Positions 6,486-12,104 of a DNA stretch of 12,104 nt are shown one piece after another. Source of the stretch: Rubrobacter sp. Lineage in GTDB: Bacteria; Actinomycetota; Rubrobacteria; Rubrobacterales; Rubrobacteraceae. The stretch spans positions 1 to 12,104 of the forward strand of contig JADDPM010000064.1 of assembly GCA_016781885.1 (NCBI GenBank), read 5' to 3'. Each line of letters opens with the position of its first letter. The first letter of the stretch is position 1. A program made the translations under genes and the position numbers. The notes beneath the pieces are model-generated. The model made no database searches. It saw only the letters and a program-made list of their open reading frames with translations, and had not been told where the DNA came from.

Positions 6486-6491
6486 ATGTTA
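6486..6491 (-). promoter_or_regulatory. Candidate -10 box for leaderless transcript
   Basis: On the minus strand TAACAT fits the TANNNT consensus and is followed by seven bases and then ATG of the gene at 6478. Actinobacterial leaderless genes typically show this spacing. A poor -35 match is present. Read with the missing ribosome binding site, the arrangement suggests transcription starts at the A of ATG. Confidence 0.4.
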
Positions 6492-6540
6492 GCCTGGCTT
6501 GCATTTCCTATGCTAACTCAACGTCAGCTATAGGTATAAC

Positions 6541-6569
6541 TTGCTATGCTGGGCATATGTTGTTATAGA
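6541..6569 (+). promoter_or_regulatory. Candidate promoter of the phospholipid operon
   Basis: TTGCTA (6541-6546) and TATAGA (6564-6569) are separated by 17 bases, each matching the sigma-70 type consensus at four of six positions. The surrounding 6480-6570 region is AT-rich compared with the rest. It contains short inverted repeats (TATAAC at 6535-6540 with GTTATA at 6562-6567, and ATGC with GCAT at 6546-6556) that could be operator or structural sites. Confidence 0.3.
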
Positions 6570-6670
6570 AGGGCCCTTAAGCAGAAGGATACAACAGGTA
6601 TTGACGTGCTACACAGGTGGTGGACGTAGTTGGTGGGTTTACAGAGGGGCAGATTGCATCTTAAAAACGG

Positions 6671-6688
6671 GTCCCTACAGTCAGGGAC
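6671..6688 (+). promoter_or_regulatory. Hairpin just upstream of the phospholipid operon start
   Basis: GTCCCT pairs with AGGGAC around a 6-base loop, ending 12 bases before ATG 6701. The only purine-rich stretch that could serve as ribosome binding site (AGGGACGGA) is partly inside the right arm. The hairpin might therefore limit translation of the first gene. No known riboswitch is recognised. Confidence 0.3.
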
Positions 6689-6700
6689 GGACGATTTAGC

Positions 6701-7288
6701 ATGAATAGAGACATACAGGAGAGACTTCGTTTCTTCCGCTCTTTTCTGGCGAACCCCAGGGCGGTCGGGGCGATCCTGCCGACCAGCAAGCGGGCCGTAC
6801 GGGATATGCTGGACATGGCGAACCTGAAGCAGGCCCGGGTAGTCGTCGAGCTTGGCGCGGGCACTGGAGTGTATACGGAGGAGGTCTTGAAGAGGCTGCG
6901 TCCCGACGCACGTTTTCTGGCGTTCGAGATCGACCCGGAACTGGTCTCTACGCTCTCCGGGCGGTTCAACGACCCACGGTTGCGCATCATCCAGGGCTCG
7001 GCGGAGCACGTCGAGGAGTATCTGGAAGGGGAGAAGGTGAACGTCATCGTCTCGGGCATCCCGTTTACCTCATTGCCGATCCAGGTCAGGAAGAATATCT
7101 TCAAGGAGATCGCGCAGATTCTAGCCCCCGATGGGGTTATGGTAGCGATCCAATACTCCACGATGGTGCAGAGGGACCTCGAACGCTATTTCGCCTCGGT
7201 GCGGAGGCGCCTCTCCCCTCTGAACGTCCCCCCGGCGTTCCTCTTCGCATGCAGCGCGGCCGTGCCACAGGAGGCTAACAAGCGATGA
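6701..7288 (+). CDS. Phospholipid N-methyltransferase-like SAM methyltransferase
   Basis: This 195-residue class I methyltransferase opens with FFRSFLANPRAVGAILPTSKR, the signature start of bacterial phosphatidylethanolamine N-methyltransferases of the PmtA (Rhodobacter-type) and KsgA-like group. The SAM-binding motif ELGAGTG is at 50-56, the acidic loop FEIDPEL at 75-81, and the SGIPFTSLP motif IV region at 118-126. It would transfer methyl groups from SAM to phosphatidylethanolamine, giving mono-, di- or trimethylated lipid. The stop overlaps the next start (ATGA), and the neighbours make and decarboxylate phosphatidylserine, which strongly supports a lipid substrate. The rRNA dimethylase-like fold leaves other substrates possible. 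The ribosome binding site is weak and a hairpin precedes the start. Confidence 0.8.
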   Translation: MNRDIQERLRFFRSFLANPRAVGAILPTSKRAVRDMLDMANLKQARVVVELGAGTGVYTEEVLKRLRPDARFLAFEIDPELVSTLSGRFNDPRLRIIQGSAEHVEEYLEGEKVNVIVSGIPFTSLPIQVRKNIFKEIAQILAPDGVMVAIQYSTMVQRDLERYFASVRRRLSPLNVPPAFLFACSAAVPQEANKR

Positions 7289-7941
7289 TCACCAGCAGAA
7301 GCTGGATGGTAGCCCGGCGCTACGTGATCGGACCCCTCGTCTTGGGCGGGGCGCTGCTGCTCGCCGGACGGCGCAGGAGCGGTCTCGCGGCCCTCGGAGC
7401 AGCCGGGGCATCCCTACTCTTCTTCCGGGATCCAGAGCGGCCGCTCGTCCCGGACCCGGACGTGGTCTACGCTGCGGCCGACGGGTTCATAACCGACGTC
7501 GAGGAGGCGCGTGAAGATTGGATCCCCGGCGGTGACGCTTTGAGGATCAGCACATTCCTCTCCATCCACAACGTCCACGTAAACCGCAGCCCCGTGGAGG
7601 GGAGCATCGTAAAGCAGGAGGAGGTCGAGGGCAGGTTCGTACCGGCCTTTTTGGGAGACGCCAAAGAGGAGAACCACCAGAACCGGATCGCCATAGACGG
7701 CCCTAAAGGGCGCGCGGTCGTCGTGCAGATAGCGGGTATGGTGGCCCGCAGGATCTCGCGCTGGGTACAGACCGGCGAGAGCGTTGTACAGGGACAGAGG
7801 ATCGGGCTTATACATTTCGGCTCGCGCACGGACGTGCTCCTGCCGGCCGGCAGCGCCGATCCACTCGTAAGCCCCGGGGACCGGGTAAGGGCCGGCGTCA
7901 CTCCCCTGGCCCGCTACCGCAAGGGAGAGAATATCGCATGA
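7285..7941 (+). CDS. psd: Phosphatidylserine decarboxylase proenzyme
   Basis: This is a 218-residue short-form Psd, close to the length of the compact Psd-A type. It has a hydrophobic N-terminal stretch (about 14-47), then FFRDPERPLVPDPDVVYAAADG, SIHNVHVNRSPVEG with the conserved His pair H95/H98, and RISRWVQTGESVVQGQRIG. The self-cleavage site FGSR has G179-S180. Cleavage there gives the alpha subunit with an N-terminal pyruvoyl group. It converts phosphatidylserine to phosphatidylethanolamine at the membrane. Its ATG overlaps the methyltransferase stop, and its own stop overlaps the pssA start (both ATGA), indicating translational coupling. Confidence 0.95.
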   Translation: MITSRSWMVARRYVIGPLVLGGALLLAGRRRSGLAALGAAGASLLFFRDPERPLVPDPDVVYAAADGFITDVEEAREDWIPGGDALRISTFLSIHNVHVNRSPVEGSIVKQEEVEGRFVPAFLGDAKEENHQNRIAIDGPKGRAVVVQIAGMVARRISRWVQTGESVVQGQRIGLIHFGSRTDVLLPAGSADPLVSPGDRVRAGVTPLARYRKGENIA

Positions 7942-8504
7942 GAGAGTACATCTCACTGGCAAACCTCCTGACCAGCGGCAGCCTGGTGGCAGGCTTCCTC
8001 TCGGTACTCCTTGTCTTTCGCGACAATCTCGTCGCGGCGGCGGCCCTGATCGCGTTGGCCGCCGTCTTCGACCTCCTCGACGGGGCCGCGGCTCGCCGCG
8101 CCGGCAACGAAGACGTGTTCGGCACTAACCTCGACTCTTTAGCCGACGTAGTCTCCTTCGGAGCAGCTCCCGCCCTCGCGCTGTACATGGGCTCGCTCTA
8201 CGCCCTGCCCCTCCTCGGTCTGGCCGGCTGCATCCTCTTCTTTCTGTGCGGGGCCTGGCGCCTGGCCCGGTTCTCCACATGCAAGAACCCCCTCTACTTC
8301 ATCGGCTGCCCCATACCCGGCGCGGGCGTGCTGGTGGCGGTGCTCGCCGCCTTCGGGCCCCCGCCGCTCGTCGCCCTACCGATAGTCCTGGTTCTGGGCG
8401 CGCTCATGATCGGCACGATGCCGTTCCCGACCCTCTCCGGCCTGCGCAACCGCGAGGAGCTCTCCGAGGTGGTAGAGGAGTACCGCCAGACGCGAAACGC
8501 CTGA
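7938..8504 (+). CDS. pssA: CDP-diacylglycerol-serine O-phosphatidyltransferase
   Basis: This 188-residue integral membrane enzyme carries a complete CDP-alcohol phosphatidyltransferase signature: D45, D48, G49, an Ala-Arg ending at R53, G62, D66 and D70 with canonical spacing (D-x2-D-G-x2-A-R-x8-G-x3-D-x3-D). Several membrane spans follow. It would condense CDP-diacylglycerol with serine to make phosphatidylserine. The substrate call depends on the adjacent psd; alone, the motif also fits phosphatidylglycerophosphate or inositol phosphate synthases. The CNNPLYFIGCPIPGAG-like region (KNPLYFIGCPIPGAG) resembles the PssA family. It is the last gene of the operon and is followed by a shared hairpin before leuS. 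Confidence 0.92.
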   Translation: MREYISLANLLTSGSLVAGFLSVLLVFRDNLVAAAALIALAAVFDLLDGAAARRAGNEDVFGTNLDSLADVVSFGAAPALALYMGSLYALPLLGLAGCILFFLCGAWRLARFSTCKNPLYFIGCPIPGAGVLVAVLAAFGPPPLVALPIVLVLGALMIGTMPFPTLSGLRNREELSEVVEEYRQTRNA

Positions 8505-8527
8505 GTCGCCTCGCAAAAGGTAGTTTC

Positions 8528-8554
8528 TAGCCCCCGTCGGTAGCTGACGGGCTA
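8528..8554. terminator. Bidirectional terminator hairpin between pssA and leuS
   Basis: TAGCCC and GTC on the left pair with GACGGGCTA on the right, with two extra Cs bulged on the left arm and a 7-base loop. The right arm overlaps the leuS stop codon at 8552-8554. Both genes converge here with only 47 bases between them. There is a TTTCTA stretch on the plus-strand left side, which becomes A-rich on the other side, so termination in each direction may be modest. Confidence 0.5.
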
Positions 8555-10993
8555 AGCAACGACCAGGTTCACCAACCGCCCCGGTACGTAGATGCTCTTG
8601 CGGATCTGGCGCCCCTCGACGTGGGGCCGCACCTTCTCGCTGGCGCGCGCAAGCTCTTTGGCAAGGTCCTCCGAGATGTCCGCCGGCGCCTGGATACGGT
8701 CGCGCAGCTTTCCGTTAACCTGGACGATTAGCGTTACCTCTTCAGCCTCTATGAGGTTCTCGTCCCAACCTGGCCACGCCTGCTCGTGGACCGAGTACGG
8801 TAGGCCCATCAGCGCCCACATCTCCTCGGCATGGTGAGGAGCGAGCGGCGCGAGGGCGAGCACGAACGTACGCAGCGCCTCCGTCCACTCGTCGTCCCCG
8901 ACCTTGCCCTTGAGTCCCAGCAGGTAATTCGTGTGCTCCATGAGCGCCGCGAGCGCCGTGTTGAACCGGAACGCCTCCAGGTCCTCGGTAACCTTTTTAA
9001 CGAGACTCGCCGTGCGGCGATCGAGCTCTTTAGGATTTGACTGGGCGCCCGAGGGGTCTCCTCCGGCCGCGAGCGAGTAGGCCCGCCTCAGGAAACGGAC
9101 GACGCCCTCGATGCCGCGCCCGTCCCACGGCCCACCCTGGTTCCAGGGGCCGATGAACATCAAAAAGCAGCGAAGGGCGTCCGAGCCGTAGCGGTCCACC
9201 AGCTCCTGTGGGTTCACCACGTTACCGCGGCTCTTGCTCATCTTCTCCGCGTCCTCGCCGAGGATGATCCCCTGATTGAAGAGCTTGAGCATCGGCTCGT
9301 CGAAGTCCACCAACCCGAGGTCGCGCATGACCTTCGTAAAGAAGCGCGTGTAGAGCAGGTGCATGACGGCGTGCTCGATTCCGCCGGTGTACTGGTCCAC
9401 CGGGAGCCACTCCCTGCCCCTCTCCGGGTCGAACGGCCCCTCATCGTAGTGCGGCGAGAGGTAGCGGTACTGGTACCACGACGAGTCCATGAACGTGTCC
9501 ATCGTGTCCGTCTCCCGCTCGGCGGGGCCGCCGCAGATGGGACACGTGGTGTTGCGGAAGTCCTCGTCGAGCTTAAGGGGCGACTCGCCCGTGGGCATGA
9601 ACTCCGCGTCCTCCGGCAAGAGGACCGGCAGGTTCTCTTCGGGGACGGGGACGGCGCCGTGCTCGGGGCAGTGGATGATCGGGATCGGGGTCCCCCAGTA
9701 CCTCTGGCGCGAGATGAGCCAGTCCCTCAGACGGTAGGTAACGGCGGCTTTACCGACGCCCCGCTCCTCCAGCCAATCCGTTACCGCCTTCTTGCCCTGC
9801 GTGTTCGGGAGACCGTCGAAGCCGTCGGAGTTGATCATTGTGCCCTCGCCGGCGTAGGCCTCGGTCAACTCTTCGCCGTTCCAGTCCGGCGGGGCGATTA
9901 CGGTCCTAATCTCTATCCCGTACTTCCTGGCGAACTCGAAGTCGCGCTCGTCGTGAGCGGGTACGGCCATGATGGCGCCGGTCCCGTAGCCGAGCAGTAC
10001 GTAGTCGGCGGCGTAGACGGGGATCTCCTCCCCGTTCGCCGGGTTGACGGCGTACGCCCCTGTAAAGACGCCCGTCTTCTCGCGCGTCACGTCGGTCCGG
10101 TCGATCTCGGACATCCGGCCCGCCCTCTCGACGTAGGCGCGAACCTCGTCTGACTGCTCCGGCGTCGTGATACGCTCTACCGCCGGATGCTCGGGGGCCA
10201 CGACGAAGAACGTCGCCCCGAAGAGCGTGTCGGGCCGCGTCGTAAAGACCTCGATGGGACCGTAGCCTGGCACCTCGAACGCTATCTCGGCGCCCGTCGA
10301 ACGGCCGATCCAGTTCGTCTGCAACGTCTTGACCCGCTCGGGCCAGTCTATCTTCGAGAAGTCCAGCAACTCCTCGGCGTAGTCGGTGATCTTGAAGAGC
10401 CACTGCGTCAGGTCTTTCTTTATAACTGGCGTACCGCACCGCTCGCATCGCCTGTCCACACCCACCACCTGCTCATGCGCGAGCGTCGTGTTGTCCTTCG
10501 GGCACCAGTCCACCGGCGCCTCTTTGCGATACGCGAGCCCCTTCTCGAAGAACTTGACGAAGAACCACTGGTTCCACTTGTAGTACTCGGGGTTGCACGT
10601 CAAGACCTCGGCTCCGAAGTCGAACATCGCTCCCATCTGCCGGAGCTGGCCGCGCATGTTCTCTATATTGGACATCGTCCACTTATACGGATGAATGCCC
10701 CGCTTTATCGCCGCGTTCTCCGCGGGAAGTCCGAAGGCGTCGAAGCCTATTGGGAAGAAGACCCGGTACCCGTTCATCCGCATAAAGCGTGCCCGGCTGT
10801 CGGACGGGGTCATCGCATACCAGTGGCCGACGTGCAGGTCCCCGCTCGGGTACGGGAGCATCGTGAGCGCGTAATGCTTGGGCTTGTTCGGGTCCTCGTC
10901 GGTCTTGTACAAACCCGTCTCGGCCCACCGCTCCTGCCAGCGGTGTTCCAGGGCTGTGGGATCGTAGGTCTGCTTTTCGGTAGCCTCGCTCAC
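8552..10993 (-). CDS. leuS: Leucyl-tRNA synthetase
   Basis: The complete 813-residue class I synthetase charges tRNA-Leu with leucine. HVGH (54-57) is the HIGH signature, following LPYPSGDL. The KMSKS loop is exact at 584-588 within AEKMSKSRGN. The editing domain (CP1, about 230-430) includes TTRPDTLFGATFFVV. Two zinc-ribbon-like pairs are present (CERCG, and CPICGG before the MDTFMDSSWYQYRY segment). The C-terminal region has the anticodon-binding helical bundle and ends with LRDRIQAPADISEDLAKELA and related sequence. The length matches bacterial LeuRS. The start is GTG at 10993, with AAGGAG five bases upstream. A hairpin lies in its leader, but no T-box motif is present. Confidence 0.98.
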   Translation of the reverse strand: MSEATEKQTYDPTALEHRWQERWAETGLYKTDEDPNKPKHYALTMLPYPSGDLHVGHWYAMTPSDSRARFMRMNGYRVFFPIGFDAFGLPAENAAIKRGIHPYKWTMSNIENMRGQLRQMGAMFDFGAEVLTCNPEYYKWNQWFFVKFFEKGLAYRKEAPVDWCPKDNTTLAHEQVVGVDRRCERCGTPVIKKDLTQWLFKITDYAEELLDFSKIDWPERVKTLQTNWIGRSTGAEIAFEVPGYGPIEVFTTRPDTLFGATFFVVAPEHPAVERITTPEQSDEVRAYVERAGRMSEIDRTDVTREKTGVFTGAYAVNPANGEEIPVYAADYVLLGYGTGAIMAVPAHDERDFEFARKYGIEIRTVIAPPDWNGEELTEAYAGEGTMINSDGFDGLPNTQGKKAVTDWLEERGVGKAAVTYRLRDWLISRQRYWGTPIPIIHCPEHGAVPVPEENLPVLLPEDAEFMPTGESPLKLDEDFRNTTCPICGGPAERETDTMDTFMDSSWYQYRYLSPHYDEGPFDPERGREWLPVDQYTGGIEHAVMHLLYTRFFTKVMRDLGLVDFDEPMLKLFNQGIILGEDAEKMSKSRGNVVNPQELVDRYGSDALRCFLMFIGPWNQGGPWDGRGIEGVVRFLRRAYSLAAGGDPSGAQSNPKELDRRTASLVKKVTEDLEAFRFNTALAALMEHTNYLLGLKGKVGDDEWTEALRTFVLALAPLAPHHAEEMWALMGLPYSVHEQAWPGWDENLIEAEEVTLIVQVNGKLRDRIQAPADISEDLAKELARASEKVRPHVEGRQIRKSIYVPGRLVNLVVA

Positions 10994-11049
10994 TCGGTCT
11001 CCTTCTAGTACACGCTCGAGATGATTTTAGAGCATGAGCCAGAAATGGT

Positions 11050-11086
11050 CTCCATACGAGAAGCGGTGTTCGCAAACACCATGGAG
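11050..11086 (-). promoter_or_regulatory. Nested hairpin in the leuS leader
   Basis: On the minus strand CTCCAT pairs with ATGGAG, and inside it GGTGTT pairs with AACACC around a TGCG loop, leaving a 9-base bulge. The structure starts 57 bases before the leuS start and lies upstream of the divergent cupin promoter. It lacks the conserved T-box bulge sequence and leucine codons, so its function is open. It could be a 5' stabiliser or a protein-binding site. Confidence 0.35.
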
Positions 11087-11146
11087 AATTCGACGCTCGG
11101 AAGCTTCGGCAGCGACGTTGGATGGACACCCGTTCGAGTAAATTTT

Positions 11147-11176
11147 TTGATTGGCTGGTGGCGAGATATGTACAAT
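11147..11176 (+). promoter_or_regulatory. Promoter of the second cupin gene
   Basis: TTGATT (11147-11152) and TACAAT (11171-11176) are separated by 18 bases and match the sigma-70 consensus well. The sequence between and around them is locally AT-rich. Transcription would start near 11183, giving a leader of about 50 bases with a strong ribosome binding site at 11220-11226. Confidence 0.55.
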
Positions 11177-11232
11177 GTTCTCACCATTCGGTAAACGTCC
11201 ATGTTCGCGGGAACTACGAGGGGAGGCTGATC

Positions 11233-11766
11233 ATGGTTGGAGCGGGAAGTTCTCGCGCGCGCATTGTGCTATCGCCGGAGGAGGGTGAGATGGTCTGGCT
11301 CGGGGGTCTTGGTGTGCGGTTCATGATCGACGGTAAGGAGACCGGTGAGACCTTCGCGCTAGTCGAGCATCCGATCGAGCCGCGCGTCCTCGCCGCGCCT
11401 ATGCATACGCATCGGCACGAGGACGAGTACACCTACGTAATCGAGGGAGAGATCGGCGTCCAGGTCGGTGACGAGGTCCTCGTGGCGCGATCTGGAGACC
11501 TCGTCTTCAAGCCCCGCCACGTGCCGCACGCCTTTTGGAACGTGGGCGATGCGCCGGCGCGGGCGCTCGAGATCATCTCTCCCGCAGGCTTCGAGCGGTA
11601 CTTTATGGAGATCTCATCCCTGCTCCTCCCCGCCCACGAGGGCCCGCCCGACGAGCAGGCGCTTGGCGCCGTCATGGAGAGATACGGGCTCGAGATGGAT
11701 ATGAGCTCTGTACCCCTGCTCGTGGAGCGCCACGGTCTGATATCAGGCGAACCGCCTCCCGCCTGA
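11233..11766 (+). CDS. Single-domain cupin protein, relative of the cupin at 2405
   Basis: This is a 177-residue cupin. Motif 1 has H58, H60 and E65 (HTHRHEDEYTYVIEGE) and motif 2 has H99 and N103 (GDLVFKPRHVPHAFWN). The usual Gly of motif 2 is replaced by H96. A metal-binding barrel is likely and no substrate is known. The C-terminus PAGFERYF followed by RYGLE matches the first cupin, so they are paralogues. The frame stays open 37 codons further upstream, but ATG 11233 is chosen because GGGGAGG lies six bases before it and a promoter ends at 11176. The gene is divergent from leuS, with which it shares the upstream region. Confidence 0.88.
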   Translation: MVGAGSSRARIVLSPEEGEMVWLGGLGVRFMIDGKETGETFALVEHPIEPRVLAAPMHTHRHEDEYTYVIEGEIGVQVGDEVLVARSGDLVFKPRHVPHAFWNVGDAPARALEIISPAGFERYFMEISSLLLPAHEGPPDEQALGAVMERYGLEMDMSSVPLLVERHGLISGEPPPA

Positions 11767-11830
11767 GAGGCGCCACTTCTCGTACGCCCTTCCCGCCGGA
11801 AGCGCAAACCCGGGGAGCAATAAGGAGCGT

Positions 11831-11868
11831 GCCGCCGGTCATGCGAAGGCTAAGACCAGACCGGCGGC
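11831..11868. terminator. Perfect 10-bp inverted repeat over the DUF92 gene end
   Basis: GCCGCCGGTC (11831-11840) is repeated in inverted form at 11859-11868 with an 18-base gap. It spans the stop codon of the minus-strand gene. It may act as terminator for both that gene and the convergent cupin. There is no T-run on either side. Confidence 0.35.
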
Positions 11869-12104
11869 CGCGAGCGTGCAGAGGACGTTGGTGATCTCGT
11901 TGCCGAGACGCGGCGCGAGCGCCCCAACGAGGCTGTCTACCACCGTCCCGGCAAACGCCGCTCCCGCCACGATGAGCGTCAAGTCAGACCCTGGCACGAG
12001 CCCGAGCGCGAGCCCCAGAAGCGCGGTGAGGCCAGCGGCGGCGAGGCCGGCGAGCGTCCCCGGTGCTGAGACCGCGCCGTCCGTGCCGGGCGGGACTTTA
12101 CGCA
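11839..12104 (-). CDS. DUF92-family membrane protein, C-terminal part
   Basis: A minus-strand frame runs from the right edge of the window to a TGA at 11839 and gives 87 residues. It opens with RKVPPGTDGAVS, the hallmark of the DUF92 (TIGR00297) family, followed by GTLAGLAAAG, a long hydrophobic stretch, GAAFAGTVVDSLVGA, and NEITNVLCTLAAAGLVLAFA. The family is an integral membrane protein related to the plant VTE6 phytyl-phosphate kinase. Bacterial members may act on polyprenyl phosphates, but this is not proven. The N-terminal part lies outside the window. It converges on the second cupin with 72 bases between them. Confidence 0.8.
   Translation of the reverse strand, partial: RKVPPGTDGAVSAPGTLAGLAAAGLTALLGLALGLVPGSDLTLIVAGAAFAGTVVDSLVGALAPRLGNEITNVLCTLAAAGLVLAFA

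Noticed and set aside
9359..11008. Long plus-strand open frames (264 and 273 residues) antisense to leuS
   Set aside because: They lie entirely opposite a certain leuS gene. They have low-complexity Arg/Val-rich composition and no recognisable domain. Long antisense frames are expected in GC-rich coding DNA.
10994..11146. T-box riboswitch upstream of leuS
   Set aside because: No T-box bulge core (TGGNACCGCG-like) and no leucine specifier arrangement was found in the leader.
11005..11202. Minus-strand 65-residue frame before leuS as a leader peptide
   Set aside because: It has no leucine codon run, no ribosome binding site that I can see, and the transcript may not include it.
11122..11232. 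N-terminal extension of the second cupin from the upstream ATG at 11122
   Set aside because: It would start before the promoter at 11147-11176, and a strong ribosome binding site precedes ATG 11233.

Overview
The window looks like chromosomal DNA from a high-GC Gram-positive actinobacterium, most likely Rubrobacter or a close relative. The basis is the GC-rich codon use with unusually frequent AGG and ATA codons, a Gram-positive LPXTG surface protein, clear AGGAGG ribosome binding sites, and a typical bacterial set of leuS, csaA, pssA and psd. The genus is an inference from codon style and gene content, not from a database search. The first kilobase is visibly less GC-rich than the rest and has an accessory character.

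Layout. Positions 1-310 hold the possible end of an upstream ORF and then two 112-bp inverted-repeat elements. They match each other without gaps in inverted orientation at 82 of 112 positions, and each is bounded on both sides by TAA. They look like miniature inverted-repeat transposable elements (MITEs). The second lies between a strong Shine-Dalgarno sequence (180-188) and the TTG start (311) of a secreted, sortase-anchored protein. Removing it with one TAA copy restores normal 7-nt spacing. This is the most interesting signal here.

Positions 1177-2899 carry a LuxR-family regulator divergent from a small cupin, with a palindrome between them. Next come a MOSC-domain gene (minus) divergent from csaA (plus), a complete EAL-type cyclic-di-GMP phosphodiesterase, an AIM24-family protein, and a YdjM-like putative membrane metal hydrolase (minus, apparently leaderless).

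Positions 6701-8504 form a tight three-gene operon with ATGA overlaps: a phospholipid N-methyltransferase-like protein, phosphatidylserine decarboxylase and CDP-alcohol phosphatidyltransferase. Read in reverse order these give a pathway from CDP-diacylglycerol to phosphatidylserine, phosphatidylethanolamine and possibly methylated phosphatidylethanolamine or phosphatidylcholine. The operon converges on leuS across a shared terminator hairpin. Upstream of leuS, divergently transcribed, is a second cupin related to the first, with a good promoter. The window ends inside a DUF92-family membrane protein gene on the minus strand.

No tRNA, rRNA, CRISPR array or intact transposase was seen.
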